A stretch of 64,000 nucleotides of DNA, from assembly GCA_021324995.1 (NCBI GenBank), contig JAJPIB010000075.1, positions 1 through 64,000 on the forward strand, read 5' to 3'. Shown piece after piece: positions 1 through 9,286 of the stretch. The stretch's first letter is position 1, and each line of letters starts with the position of its first letter. Source of the stretch: Chlamydiia bacterium. GTDB lineage: Bacteria; Chlamydiota; Chlamydiia; Chlamydiales; Rhabdochlamydiaceae. The translations under genes were made by a program, and so were the position numbers. The notes beneath the pieces were generated by a model. It had not been told where the DNA came from. It was given only the letters and a program-made list of their open reading frames with translations, and did not search any database.

Positions 1-309
1 GGGTTTTGAGTTGCGCGCGTTGAGCTTCGCTTAAGAAAATCATGTTCAGCAGGTTACATGTCAAGCTGAATTTTTATCAAACGGTTTTTTGATTCACGAG
101 AGGTATATAGAGATTTCAATCTATTGAAAAAATCGTGGTATAAAAAATAAGCACCTCCTAGAATGACATTTTACACTGAAATCGATTCAAGAAAATGTCG
201 GTATAGTTTTGAAAAGAAATTACAAAAACCCAACTGGGGAGCCAAAGTTGTTTGGTTCCAGGTCGCGTTTGTCATAGACTCTACATGGAGACCAGGAGGA
301 AGTAAGCTC
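1..309. other. Intergenic leader, no supported gene
   Basis: I see no convincing gene here. The reading frame of the next gene stays open back to 163, but residues encoded before 310 look like translated leader: no ribosome binding site precedes 163, and the predicted signal peptide begins only at 310. The last bases contain a strong Shine-Dalgarno, GGAGGA at 295-300, which fixes the downstream start. Confidence 0.5.
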
Positions 310-1572
310 ATGTCTAAGTTCTTTACGTATCTGTGCGCCTCTCTTTGCGCCTATTCAGCAATCCCGCTTAATGCAGATGCTCCGGTGGATGCGCTGTCGG
401 AATTTTCGATGATGGACGCTGTGCAGCTGCCGATCGAAGAATCCATCCCTTTATTTACCCCTGCCTTGGTCGCAGAACCTAAAATTGCTCCTAAAAAGGG
501 GGTAGAGAAAGCCCCTGAAGTTAGCGTCAATCCCTTCACTGGAAAAGTCAAAGGCAGAAAGGTACGCATGCGTTTGCGTCCTGATCTCGATAGCAGGATC
601 ATCAAAGAACTCTCTAAGAATGAACTCGTCACCATTATTGGTGAAAAAGATGATTTCTGGGCAGTGCAAGCGCCTGCGGATACTAAGGCTTACGTGTTTC
701 GCAGCTTCGTTTTGGACAATGTCGTCGAAGGAAACCGGGTTAACGTTCGTTTAGAACCAAGCCTGGATGCCCCGGTTCTCGCCCACCTCAATTCCGGAGA
801 AAAGATCGAAAACCCAACGATTTCTCCAATCAATCCAAAATGGCTTGAGATCACCCCCCCTGCGAGCGCACGCTTTTATATTGCGAAAGAATATATCGAA
901 TATGCCGGCGGTCCTGAAGTGAAAGAACAAATGGACAGAAGACGTTCTACTGCAGAACAACTGCTCGACTCAACAAGTTTGATCAGCAAAGCTGAACTTA
1001 GCAAATCCTATGAAGAAGTCGACTTTGATCGCATTGCTAAGGGATACAAAACTGTCATTGAAGATTTTTGCGATTTTCCTGAACTTGCAGAACAAGCAAA
1101 AGACGCACTTGCGACATTCCAAGAAGAATACCTCCACAAGCAAATCACCCATCTTGAAGCGAAGCAAGCTGCGCAGCAATACGCCAACACCGATAAAAAT
1201 AAAGGAGTGGATTTCGATAAACTCGAAAATATTTCTTTAGTCACCGATAAGATGAAATCGTGGGCGCCTATTGAGGAAGCACTCTATTTAAGCTGGGCGA
1301 ATATCAATGATAACAAAACGCAGCGCGATTACTACGAAGAACAGGCTTTGGCGGCAGTAGAACTTTCTGGAATCGTCGAACCATACACAGCGCTTGTGAA
1401 GAGCAAGCCAGGCGATTTCATTTTACGCGATAAGGAAATACCCGTAGGCTATATCTATAGCACACAGATCAACTTACAAAGTTTAGTCGGTAAAAGTGTG
1501 AAGCTTGTTGCAGCGCCTCGCCCCAACAATAACTTTGCCTTTCCAGCCTACTACGTTCTATCTGCAGAGTAA
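310..1572 (+). CDS. Exported protein with two bacterial SH3 domains
   Basis: Predicted 420-residue secreted or periplasmic protein. Start at 310 is chosen because GGAGGA lies 9 bases upstream and the first residues form a signal peptide (MSKFFTYLCASLCAYSAIPL, then NA|DAP). Two tandem SH3b domains follow at about residues 76-136 (core VRMRLRPDLDSRIIKEL) and 139-197 (core VNVRLEPSLDAPVLAHL), the fold used to bind peptidoglycan or periplasmic partners. The remaining 220 residues are largely helical with no recognised domain. SH3b proteins of this type occur in chlamydiae, where they may act with the thin division-septum peptidoglycan; that role is inference. Single-gene unit, with a hairpin terminator directly after the stop. 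Confidence 0.75.
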   Translation: MSKFFTYLCASLCAYSAIPLNADAPVDALSEFSMMDAVQLPIEESIPLFTPALVAEPKIAPKKGVEKAPEVSVNPFTGKVKGRKVRMRLRPDLDSRIIKELSKNELVTIIGEKDDFWAVQAPADTKAYVFRSFVLDNVVEGNRVNVRLEPSLDAPVLAHLNSGEKIENPTISPINPKWLEITPPASARFYIAKEYIEYAGGPEVKEQMDRRRSTAEQLLDSTSLISKAELSKSYEEVDFDRIAKGYKTVIEDFCDFPELAEQAKDALATFQEEYLHKQITHLEAKQAAQQYANTDKNKGVDFDKLENISLVTDKMKSWAPIEEALYLSWANINDNKTQRDYYEEQALAAVELSGIVEPYTALVKSKPGDFILRDKEIPVGYIYSTQINLQSLVGKSVKLVAAPRPNNNFAFPAYYVLSAE

Positions 1573-1582
1573 TTACCTAAAA

Positions 1583-1614
1583 AAAGAGGCGTTTGGTATA
1601 CGCAACGCCTCTTT
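1583..1614 (+). terminator. Rho-independent-type hairpin after the SH3 gene
   Basis: Perfect 11-bp stem (AAAGAGGCGTT at 1583-1593 with AACGCCTCTTT at 1604-1614) with a 10-base loop, starting 10 bases after the stop codon. The run following it is only moderately T-rich. It lies just before the next start at 1632. Confidence 0.75.
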
Positions 1615-1631
1615 AACTTTCTCACTTTTTC

Positions 1632-2408
1632 ATGGAACTTAGAGACTGGGCGATACGCATTTTAAGCGCGGATACCCTTGAAGAAAAACTTTTTTCTCCC
1701 GATCAATTAACAGATAACGAGCCGGGCGCTTCATTCATTTTTTCCGAACCCGTACGTCCTGCAGGCATGCAATTTCAGCGCCATACGAGCCGTCACAAAC
1801 TTCCCTCATTTCACGAGCATTGCCACCCGGATAAACGCGCCATTTGTCTACATCGTTTTGCTGGGCACGAGCTGCTCGCAGTTGAAATCATGGCCCACGC
1901 CTTGCTCGCCTTTCCACAGGCACCGCCCCGCTTCCGTAAAGGTGTCGCAAGCACATTAAAAGAAGAGCAAGAACATGTCAGACTCTACATCGAACGCCTG
2001 CAGGCCATGGGGGTTCGATTTGGAGACATGCCGCTTTATCGCCATTTTTGGGCATATGTTCCTCACCTCACCTGCCCTATTCGCTATCTCAGTGTGATGA
2101 GTTTGACCTTTGAGATGGCGAACCTTGACTTTGCGCCCCAATACGGCGAATCCTTCGCAAAAGCCGGCGATGCTGAATCCGCAGCTTTGATGCAGCGCAT
2201 TTTTGAAGATGAAATTAGTCACGTCTCTTTTGGTTTCAACTGGCTGAAAAGGCTCAAGGCTCCTGAGGAAAATGCCTGGGACCTTTGGGAAAAAAGCCTT
2301 CCTCGCCTCGTTACACCCGTCCGCGCCAGAGGATTTATTTTCCAAGAAGAGCCTCGTCGTAGGGCAGGCCTGTCGGATGAATGGATCCAAAAGCTCAAAA
2401 ATTCATAA
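1632..2408 (+). CDS. DUF455 family ferritin-like protein
   Basis: 258-residue protein of the DUF455 family, a ferritin-like four-helix di-metal fold of unknown reaction. Visible metal-ligand-type motifs are HRFAGHELLAVE at residues 74-85, EEQEHV at 111-116 and FEDEISHVSFG near 190-200, in the E/ExxH arrangement expected of a ferritin-like di-iron or di-manganese centre. The motif set and length fit the family well. Its substrate is unknown. No strong ribosome binding site is visible before 1632, but the ORF begins just after a terminator and the N-terminus (MELRDWAIRILSADTLEEKL) is typical of the family. It converges with rmuC, 10 bases away. Confidence 0.85.
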   Translation: MELRDWAIRILSADTLEEKLFSPDQLTDNEPGASFIFSEPVRPAGMQFQRHTSRHKLPSFHEHCHPDKRAICLHRFAGHELLAVEIMAHALLAFPQAPPRFRKGVASTLKEEQEHVRLYIERLQAMGVRFGDMPLYRHFWAYVPHLTCPIRYLSVMSLTFEMANLDFAPQYGESFAKAGDAESAALMQRIFEDEISHVSFGFNWLKRLKAPEENAWDLWEKSLPRLVTPVRARGFIFQEEPRRRAGLSDEWIQKLKNS

Positions 2409-2418
2409 GAGACGTTTT

Positions 2419-3717
2419 TTATAGCTGAGAAGTGAGCTCGCGCGTGATTTTTTCCACAGGTTCGAGTTCCTCCAAATCCACTTGTCCGGGCGTGATTCCG
2501 AGCTCCTTGAATTTGCGCGCTGTCACCAGGACACGGGATTCTAGAGAACCTATTCCTTTGTTATAGGATTCCACAGCGGTGGCCAGGCCTCTTCCCATCT
2601 TGGCGAAGTGGGAATTCATGTCCCCCAGCCTTTTATAAAGATCCTGGCCGAGCTCGTGGAGGGTTTCGACTTGACGGGTGAGATTTTCCTGTCTCCAACC
2701 GTAGGCAACTGCGCGGAGTAAAGCGATGAGAGTGGTAGGGGTTGCGAGAATCACATTTTGGTCTGCGCCGTATTCAATGAGAGAGGGATCGTACTCGAGG
2801 GCCGCACTGAAAAATGTTTCTGCGGGAAGAAAAAGAACGACAAACTCCGGAGTTGGCTGAAAATGTTCCCAATACGCTTTTTTTCCAAGTGCCGTCACAT
2901 GGGCCTTCACTTGCCTTGCATGATCTTTAAAGCGTTGCAGACGCACTTCTTCATCAACAGCATGGATCGCTTCTAAATAAGCTTCGAGAGGAACTTTTGA
3001 GTCCACGATCACTTGGCGCCCCCCCGGCAAGCGCACGAGAAGATCAGGTCGAAGCCGCGCTTCTTCATGGACTTCTTGCTGCTGTTCAAAAAAATCGCAT
3101 TGGTTGAGCATGCCTGCAAGCTCCACAACGCGGCGCAGTTGAATCTCTCCCCATCGGCCTCGGGCAAGGGGAGTTCGCAGCGCTTTGACGAGATTGGAAG
3201 TTTCCTGTTTGAGTTGCTTTTCATTTTCGACAAGAGATTTGACCTGCTCTTTCAGCGATTCCTGATCCCCCTTGCGTTCCTTTTCTATCTGGCGCATCCC
3301 GCTGTCAAGCTTGAGAAGGCTCTCTTTCATTGGATTGAGAAGTTCTGCGATAGCCGTTTGCCGCTTCTCCAAATCCCCTTTTGCGCTTTCCTGAAATTTT
3401 TCAAGAGAACTTTTCGCTAGCTCAAGAAAGGAGAAGTTGTTCTTTTCCAGCGCTTCGGAGGAGAGAGCGCGGAAAACATTTTTCATCTGCTCTTCGGCAT
3501 CGCGAAGGTTTCGTAATTTTTCTTCGGCAACCCGCTGCGCGGTGTGAAAGGCGGCGCATTCCTTTTCTTTTTCCTTAAGAGAGGCTTCGAGAAAAGGAAT
3601 TTTCTGAACGCATTGTTCTGCAAAGTGAAACTTTATCTCTGCTTCTTTGCGAAGACCTCTCTCTCGCATCCAGGCCCAGATAAAAATAGAAGTTGCAAAT
3701 GCGCTTAAAAGTAACAT
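2419..3717 (-). CDS. rmuC: DNA recombination protein RmuC
   Basis: 432-residue RmuC family protein, thought to limit inversions at short inverted repeats. The N-terminus is a hydrophobic anchor (LLLSAFATSIFIWAW), followed by a long coiled coil to about residue 180. The nuclease-fold domain then begins with GRWGEIQLRRVVELAGM and contains RPDLLVRLPGG...VIVDSKVPLEAY, the conserved D...DSK core. Encoded directly after pssA, one base apart, so the two are probably co-transcribed. From memory the rmuC-pssA-nrdA-nrdB neighbourhood is conserved in Chlamydia (CT825-CT828). An anti-inversion protein is notable in a genome with many palindromic repeats, but that connection is only suggestive. Confidence 0.92.
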   Translation of the reverse strand: MLLLSAFATSIFIWAWMRERGLRKEAEIKFHFAEQCVQKIPFLEASLKEKEKECAAFHTAQRVAEEKLRNLRDAEEQMKNVFRALSSEALEKNNFSFLELAKSSLEKFQESAKGDLEKRQTAIAELLNPMKESLLKLDSGMRQIEKERKGDQESLKEQVKSLVENEKQLKQETSNLVKALRTPLARGRWGEIQLRRVVELAGMLNQCDFFEQQQEVHEEARLRPDLLVRLPGGRQVIVDSKVPLEAYLEAIHAVDEEVRLQRFKDHARQVKAHVTALGKKAYWEHFQPTPEFVVLFLPAETFFSAALEYDPSLIEYGADQNVILATPTTLIALLRAVAYGWRQENLTRQVETLHELGQDLYKRLGDMNSHFAKMGRGLATAVESYNKGIGSLESRVLVTARKFKELGITPGQVDLEELEPVEKITRELTSQL

Positions 3718-3718
3718 A

Positions 3719-4549
3719 TCAATCTTCCTGCTCGGGTTCGAAATCTTCGAGCGTTTTCGATTTTTTTCCGGCGATCACGCGGATCAACGACAGAATCCAA
3801 GCTAAAAGAATATATCCCCAGGTAACAACCGATAACATGACAGGTAAGAAGTAAAGGACGCCGTAAATGACAAAAATGGCAAGGATCACCGTCAAAAAAA
3901 CGAGCTGAAATGATGGCACTCGGAAGTGAAGAGCCTTCGAGCTAGGAAACTTCCAGCGACTTACCATGAAATATCCCAAAATCACCATGATTGTCGAAAG
4001 CGCGATCGCTTTTACTTCCTGAGACATGGGGAAATAGGCTTCTACAAAAGGAGAAGAGAGCAATAGATTGGCAGAAACGGCGGCTAAAGCGGCGGCGGGA
4101 ATGGGGAGTCCCGTGAAGTGTTTTTTTTGTTCGGCCATCGCTTGAGCACTGCCCTGGGCTTCTGCTTTTTTAACATTGAAGCGCACGAGGCGCAAAACAC
4201 CACATATGGAATAAAGCATGCATCCCAGCATGGCGTAAAAGGAAAGACCAGTTCCCGGCTCTAAAGATAAAGCCTTTAATAATAGGACAGAGGGAGCCAC
4301 GCCAAAAGAGACAGCATCTGCCAGCGAATCGAACAAAACTCCAAATTCGCTTTCTCCGCCAATTGCTCTCGCTACAGCTCCATCGAGGAGATCGGCAAAT
4401 GCTGCAACGAGCAAGAGAATTGCCGAAATATTTAAAACGTGGAAGAGAGCAGAACCTGCTTCGACCATATTCACTTTGAAAATGACAAACAAACCGCAGG
4501 AGAGAGCAAACGCGGTGATAATATTGGGAATAAGATAAAGTTGTCGCAT
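3719..4549 (-). CDS. pssA: CDP-diacylglycerol--serine O-phosphatidyltransferase
   Basis: 276-residue integral membrane enzyme that makes phosphatidylserine from CDP-diacylglycerol and serine. The CDP-alcohol phosphatidyltransferase signature D-G-x2-A-R-x8-G-x3-D-x3-D is complete (DGAVARAIGGESEFGVLFD, then SLAD). Multiple hydrophobic helices span the rest, ending in an acidic-basic tail. Start at 4549 follows AGGAGAATTCT. It is the first gene of a minus-strand pair with rmuC and is divergent from nrdA across about 330 bases. Confidence 0.92.
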   Translation of the reverse strand: MRQLYLIPNIITAFALSCGLFVIFKVNMVEAGSALFHVLNISAILLLVAAFADLLDGAVARAIGGESEFGVLFDSLADAVSFGVAPSVLLLKALSLEPGTGLSFYAMLGCMLYSICGVLRLVRFNVKKAEAQGSAQAMAEQKKHFTGLPIPAAALAAVSANLLLSSPFVEAYFPMSQEVKAIALSTIMVILGYFMVSRWKFPSSKALHFRVPSFQLVFLTVILAIFVIYGVLYFLPVMLSVVTWGYILLAWILSLIRVIAGKKSKTLEDFEPEQED

Positions 4550-4696
4550 AGAATTCTCCTAATAACTTCGAGTCTGCCTGCGAAATGTATTTTTGCGCAC
4601 TCAAAAGTTGCATAAGCATGTCTCTTGAGTCATAATGAGTTCATATTTTGCGGCTTGAAAACTAGATATAAAATTTTTTAATCTCTTTTCTTTTTT

Positions 4697-4729
4697 TTGT
4701 GGACATTTAGCAAACCGCTACAATATATA
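4697..4729 (+). promoter_or_regulatory. Candidate nrdAB promoter
   Basis: A -35-like TGGACA at 4700-4705 is followed 18 bases later by TATATA at 4724-4729; an alternative reading is TTGTGG at 4697-4702 with TACAAT at 4719-4724 (16-base spacer). Either places the -10 region inside the upstream NrdR-like box, which is the arrangement expected for repression. Assignment is by eye and the transcription start is unknown. Confidence 0.4.
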
Positions 4730-4763
4730 GTGTGTATATACACAAAAGACTACAAGATGTAGT
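4718..4763 (+). promoter_or_regulatory. Tandem NrdR-box-like operator of nrdAB
   Basis: Two inverted-repeat boxes lie about three helical turns apart. Box 1 at 4718-4733 (CTACAATATATAGTGT) matches the last 14 bases of the palindromic NrdR box ACACTATATATAGTGT at 13 positions. Box 2 at 4749-4763 (ACTACAAGATGTAGT) is a perfect odd palindrome. Centre-to-centre distance is about 30 bases. Between and overlapping them is a perfect 14-bp palindrome TGTGTATATACACA at 4731-4744. NrdR is the ATP/dATP-sensing repressor of ribonucleotide reductase genes and a chlamydial NrdR is known; binding here is inference. Confidence 0.7.
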
Positions 4764-4885
4764 ATTTTACCATCTACCGCATCTTCCGCTTAAAGCCGCT
4801 TTTCATCCTTATTTCAGCTAAGGATAGGAGCTTTTTGCGCTTTAGACAGAAGCAGAATAATCAAAATATAGGAGATATAAAGCTT

Positions 4886-7800
4886 ATGACGCGCAAGCCA
4901 CCTTCGAACGAGTCCTCTGTCCCTAAAACTGCGAATTCTGCACTGTCTGCAGCAGAAATCTCCTCTGCTCTAAAAAAAGAGCAAAATGCTTTTGACAAAA
5001 TTCAGAGGTTTACCGTTGTTAAGCGCAACGGCAGCATTGTGCCTTTCCGCAGAGAGCGGATTTCTCATGCCGTGGAAGCTGCCTTTCGCGATACAAAAAA
5101 AGTCTCTAAGGAAACTGCCTTAGATGCAGAACTGAAAAAAATTATTGAACAAATCACTGACCTTGTCATCAGCGAACTTGTCATTCTTGCTTCCAAAGGC
5201 GCTTCGCTGACCGTCGAAGGGATTCAAGATCAGGTTGAAGTGTGTCTGATGAAAGCAGGACATCATGATATCGCCAGAGATTACATTATTTATCGCGACC
5301 AGCATAAATCCCTTCGCGAAGATTCCCCTCTCAATCTCAAAATCGTTCGCTCTGACGGAACTTCCGTGCGCTTCAACCCGATGAAAATTGCGTCTTCGAT
5401 CGAAGACGCTTTCCGCAGATCGGAACAAATGGAAGGACCCGCAACAGAAGAGATTATTGATGCTGTAAATATGCTCACACAAAAAGTAGTTGCAAGAGCG
5501 ATTTCCCTTTCCAAAGCGGGGCACACCCTGCACAGCGCTTTGATTGACGATGAGACAGAACAGCAACTTATGAAAGAAGGTTTCTTCAGCGCTGCAAAGA
5601 ATTTTATTCTCCATCGCGCTTCTCAAGGCGAGCAAAGCGGCGCCTGCTTTGCCCATGTCCTTCCCGCAGAGGAGAAAAAAACACGCCAGTTCACGATTAC
5701 AAATGAAAACAAAGTCACGCGCACGATTTCTGAAGCCCAACTCTTTAGCCGAATAAAATTTGCCTGTCGCGGTCTAGAGGATCTCGTTTCTGCTGAAGAA
5801 CTCCTTGAAAGCTCTATTAGCAACTTTTATGAGGGAATTAAGGAAGCGGAAGTCGATCAATCTAATCTCATGGCAGCGCGCGCTAAAATCGAGATTGAGC
5901 CTGCTTATTCTCAAGTCGCCTCGCGTCTTTTGCTCGATATTCTCTACCGAGAAACGATGGAGATCCCCGCCTCAGATCCTAGTTTAGAGTCGGCGCATCG
6001 CGAATACTTTAAAAAATATATCGCCTACGCCGTCAAAGTCGACAGAATTAGTCCAAACTTGCTGCAATTTGACATAGATAAGCTCGGACGCGCGATGCAG
6101 ATCCAGCGAGACGATCAGTTCACCTATCTCGGTCTTCAAACTCTTTACGATCGCTACTTCCTTCACCACGAGCAGCGCCGTTTGGAAACGCCTCAAATTT
6201 TCTGGATGCGTGTAGCAATGGGCCTTGCGCTCAATGAAAAAGAAGACAAGAATGCACGCGCAATCGAATTCTACGATATTCTTTCCAAATTCCATTTTTG
6301 CTCCGGGACCCCCACACTTTTTAACTCAGGGACTAATCATTCCCAACTCAGCTCGTGCTATCTTTCTACAGTGATGGATGATCTTCACCATATTTTCAAA
6401 GTGGTTGCAGACGATGCTCAGCTCTCTAAGTGGGCGGGAGGAATTGGGAATGACTGGACAAACGTCAGAGCGACGGGAGCCACCATTAAAGGAACCAATG
6501 GCAAAAGCCAGGGCGTGATCCCCTTTCTTAAAGTCGCCAATGACACGGCAGTCGCAGTCAATCAAGGCGGCAAACGCAAAGGGGCGATGTGCGCTTATCT
6601 TGAGACGTGGCACTTGGATATCGAAGACTTTCTCGAGCTGCGTAAAAATACTGGCGATGAGCGTAGGCGCACGCACGACATGAATACCGCCAATTGGATT
6701 CCCGACCTGTTCATGAAACGCGTGAACGCAGGTAGCCATTGGACATTGTTCAGTCCAAGCGATGTTTCTGATCTCCACGACCTATATGGGACTGCTTTTG
6801 AAAAGCGCTACGAGGAATATGAAAAAATGGTCGATGAGGGCGAGCTTAAGCTTTATAAGCGAGTAGAGGCTCTTCAACTTTGGCGTAAAATGCTCAGCAT
6901 GCTCTTTGAAACAGGCCACCCTTGGATCACTTTCAAAGACCCGTCAAACATCCGCTCTCCTCAAGATCATCAAGGAGTTGTCCACAGTTCAAACCTGTGT
7001 ACAGAGATCCTGCTCAACACTTCTAAAGAAGAAACCGCCGTCTGCAACTTAGGATCCATCAACTTAACCGAGCATATGACAGAAAAAGGACTCGATGAAA
7101 AAAAACTCGCAGCCACTATGCGAACAGCGGTTCGCATGCTTGACAACGTCATCGATATCAATTTTTATCCAACTCCAGAAGCGCAGGCTGCCAATAGCCG
7201 CCACCGCCCTATCGGCCTAGGATTAATGGGTTTCCAGGACGCTCTATACATCATGAACATTAGCTATGCAAGCCACGAAGCGGTCACTTTTGCAGACCAA
7301 TGCATGGAGATGATCTCCTATTACGCCATCCTAGCATCGAGCGAACTTGCTAAGGAGCGCGGCACTTATGAAAGCTATAAAGGCTCAAAGTGGGACCGCG
7401 GCCTTCTCCCTATCGATACGCTTGCCCTCCTTGAAAAAGAAAGAGGAGGAGATCTCGAGGTAGATCGCAGCCTATCCCGCGACTGGACACCCGTCCGCGA
7501 ATCGATCAAAAAATACGGCATGCGCAATAGCAATACGATGGCAATCGCTCCCACAGCCACCATCTCAAACATCCTCGGAAGTACCCAGTCGATCGAGCCG
7601 ATGTACAAGCACCTCTTTGTGAAGTCCAACCTTTCCGGAGAGTTCACCATCCCCAACATCTATCTCGTCAACTGCTTAAAAAAACTAGGCATTTGGGACA
7701 AGCAAATGCTCGATGACCTTAAATATTTCGATGGTTCTATTGCTGAAATCGAACGCATCCCACAAGAGGTCAAGAAAGTATTTTTAACGTCCTTCGAAAT

Positions 7801-8149
7801 CGATCCCGAGTGGATGATTGAATGCACAAGCCGCCGCCAAAAGTGGGTCGATATGGGGATCTCGCACAATCTTTACATGGCTGAGCCAAGCGGAAAAAAA
7901 TTGCACCAGATGTACATGTTCGCGTGGAAAAAAGGACTTAAAACGACTTACTACCTCCGCTGCCTCGGTGCGACAACGATTGAAAAATCAACAACGGATG
8001 TCAATAAGCGCGGCCTGCAGCCCCGTTGGATGAAAAACAAATCGGCTTCGAGTAACATCCAGGTCAACCGCGATGAAATTCCAGAGACTCCAAAAAAAGA
8101 CAGACCGATGGTTTGCAATCTCGAAGAGGGATGTGAGAGCTGTCAGTAG
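4886..8149 (+). CDS. nrdA: Ribonucleoside-diphosphate reductase, large subunit
   Basis: 1087-residue catalytic subunit that reduces ribonucleotides to deoxyribonucleotides. Start at 4886 is preferred over an in-frame non-ATG start at 4835 because GGAGAT at 4871-4876 is correctly spaced. The N-terminus has two clear ATP-cone domains (beginning VVKRNGSIVPFRRERI and IVRSDGTSVRFNPMKI) and a third, more diverged cone-like segment before the reductase fold, as in chlamydial NrdA. The active-site cysteines are in SSCYLST and AVCNLGS, NLCTEI carries the thiyl-radical cysteine, and the C-terminal shuttle pair is CESCQ. It is followed by nrdB after 20 bases and is likely regulated by NrdR through the operator at 4718-4763. 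Confidence 0.97.
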   Translation: MTRKPPSNESSVPKTANSALSAAEISSALKKEQNAFDKIQRFTVVKRNGSIVPFRRERISHAVEAAFRDTKKVSKETALDAELKKIIEQITDLVISELVILASKGASLTVEGIQDQVEVCLMKAGHHDIARDYIIYRDQHKSLREDSPLNLKIVRSDGTSVRFNPMKIASSIEDAFRRSEQMEGPATEEIIDAVNMLTQKVVARAISLSKAGHTLHSALIDDETEQQLMKEGFFSAAKNFILHRASQGEQSGACFAHVLPAEEKKTRQFTITNENKVTRTISEAQLFSRIKFACRGLEDLVSAEELLESSISNFYEGIKEAEVDQSNLMAARAKIEIEPAYSQVASRLLLDILYRETMEIPASDPSLESAHREYFKKYIAYAVKVDRISPNLLQFDIDKLGRAMQIQRDDQFTYLGLQTLYDRYFLHHEQRRLETPQIFWMRVAMGLALNEKEDKNARAIEFYDILSKFHFCSGTPTLFNSGTNHSQLSSCYLSTVMDDLHHIFKVVADDAQLSKWAGGIGNDWTNVRATGATIKGTNGKSQGVIPFLKVANDTAVAVNQGGKRKGAMCAYLETWHLDIEDFLELRKNTGDERRRTHDMNTANWIPDLFMKRVNAGSHWTLFSPSDVSDLHDLYGTAFEKRYEEYEKMVDEGELKLYKRVEALQLWRKMLSMLFETGHPWITFKDPSNIRSPQDHQGVVHSSNLCTEILLNTSKEETAVCNLGSINLTEHMTEKGLDEKKLAATMRTAVRMLDNVIDINFYPTPEAQAANSRHRPIGLGLMGFQDALYIMNISYASHEAVTFADQCMEMISYYAILASSELAKERGTYESYKGSKWDRGLLPIDTLALLEKERGGDLEVDRSLSRDWTPVRESIKKYGMRNSNTMAIAPTATISNILGSTQSIEPMYKHLFVKSNLSGEFTIPNIYLVNCLKKLGIWDKQMLDDLKYFDGSIAEIERIPQEVKKVFLTSFEIDPEWMIECTSRRQKWVDMGISHNLYMAEPSGKKLHQMYMFAWKKGLKTTYYLRCLGATTIEKSTTDVNKRGLQPRWMKNKSASSNIQVNRDEIPETPKKDRPMVCNLEEGCESCQ

Positions 8150-8169
8150 AATAAAAACGAGGATAATGT

Positions 8170-9240
8170 ATGTTAGACTTTGAAGACTCCCCACTCCAAG
8201 CCAAAAATGAAGAAACCGCCGGTATCGACAAACGCGTGAATGCCGATGCCAAGCGCCTAATTAACTGCAACCAGGTCGATGTCAACCAGCTTATGCCCCT
8301 GAAATATAAATGGGCCTGGGAACACTACCTCAATGGATGCGCAAATCACTGGATGCCGACCGAAGTTCCCATGGCAAAAGATATTGAGCTTTGGAAGTCG
8401 AACACCCTCAGTGAGGATGAGAGGCGCGTCATCATGCGCAATTTAGGTTTCTTCAGCACAGCAGAAAGTCTAGTGGGAAACAATATCGTTCTCGCGATCT
8501 TTAAACATGTCACCAATCCTGAAGTGCGCCAATACCTCCTGCGGCAAGCGTTTGAAGAGGCGATCCACACGCATACCTTCCTTTACATCGTTGAATCGCT
8601 CAACCTCAATCAGGGCGAAGTGTTCAACATGTACAACGAGATCAATACCATTCACGAAAAAGACCAATTCGAGATGGATCTCACAGCCGATATTCTCAAA
8701 CCTGACTTCAACACAAGCACTCAGGAAGGCGCGCAAAAATTCCTAGAGAACCTGATCGGCTACTACCTCATCATGGAAGGAATCTTCTTCTACAGCGGTT
8801 TTGTGATGATCCTCTCTTTCCACCGCCAAAATAAAATGACCGGCATCGGCGAGCAGTTCCAATACATCCTGCGCGACGAAACAATCCACCTCAACTTCGG
8901 CATCGATCTGATCAACGGCATCAAAGAGGAAAATCCTGCTCTTTGGTCTTCCGAATTCCAAAGTAAAATCGTTGAGAAGATCAGAAAAGCTGTTGAGCTC
9001 GAGATCAAATATGCAGAAGATTGCCTGCCTCGCGGTATCCTAGGGCTAACTGCCCCCATGTTCCGCGAATATGTCCAACATATCGCCGATCGCAGATTAG
9101 AGCGCATCGGGTTAAAAGCAATCTACCGCTCTAAAAACCCTTTCCCCTGGATGAGCGAAACCATTGACCTCGGCAAAGAGAAGAATTTCTTCGAAACCCG
9201 TGTCACTGAATACCAATCTTCCGCTGCTCTGACCTGGTAA
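8170..9240 (+). CDS. nrdB: Ribonucleotide reductase small subunit, class Ic (Mn/Fe) type
   Basis: 356-residue ferritin-fold radical-generating subunit. The region aligned with the E. coli radical tyrosine motif reads EEAIHTHTF: ligands Glu130 and His133 are kept, but the radical Tyr is replaced by Phe137. The first metal ligand is Glu99 (STAES) instead of the usual Asp. Both substitutions define the Chlamydia class Ic enzyme, which stores the oxidising equivalent in a Mn(IV)/Fe(III) centre. Later ligand motifs are [10 protein letters not shown] and [10 protein letters not shown]. The C-terminal tail that docks on NrdA is present. Start codon follows GAGG. Co-transcribed with nrdA and followed by a hairpin at 9255-9286. 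Confidence 0.96.
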   Translation: MLDFEDSPLQAKNEETAGIDKRVNADAKRLINCNQVDVNQLMPLKYKWAWEHYLNGCANHWMPTEVPMAKDIELWKSNTLSEDERRVIMRNLGFFSTAESLVGNNIVLAIFKHVTNPEVRQYLLRQAFEEAIHTHTFLYIVESLNLNQGEVFNMYNEINTIHEKDQFEMDLTADILKPDFNTSTQEGAQKFLENLIGYYLIMEGIFFYSGFVMILSFHRQNKMTGIGEQFQYILRDETIHLNFGIDLINGIKEENPALWSSEFQSKIVEKIRKAVELEIKYAEDCLPRGILGLTAPMFREYVQHIADRRLERIGLKAIYRSKNPFPWMSETIDLGKEKNFFETRVTEYQSSAALTW

Positions 9241-9254
9241 TCCATAAAGTCTGA

Positions 9255-9286
9255 TAGAGTCTGAAGAAGCACCTCTTCAGACTCTA
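9255..9286 (+). terminator. Hairpin terminator after nrdB
   Basis: Perfect 13-bp stem (TAGAGTCTGAAGA at 9255-9267 with TCTTCAGACTCTA at 9274-9286) and 6-base loop, 15 bases after the nrdB stop. Only a short TTAA follows, so termination efficiency is uncertain. It abuts repeat F1. Confidence 0.7.

Noticed and set aside
163-309. Upstream extension of the SH3 gene to an ATG at 163
   Set aside because: No ribosome binding site at 163; the start at 310 has GGAGGA and begins a clean signal peptide.
4835-4885. Longer NrdA with a non-ATG start
   Set aside because: The ATG at 4886 has a well-placed GGAGAT; the extension has no similarity to the ATP-cone domain.
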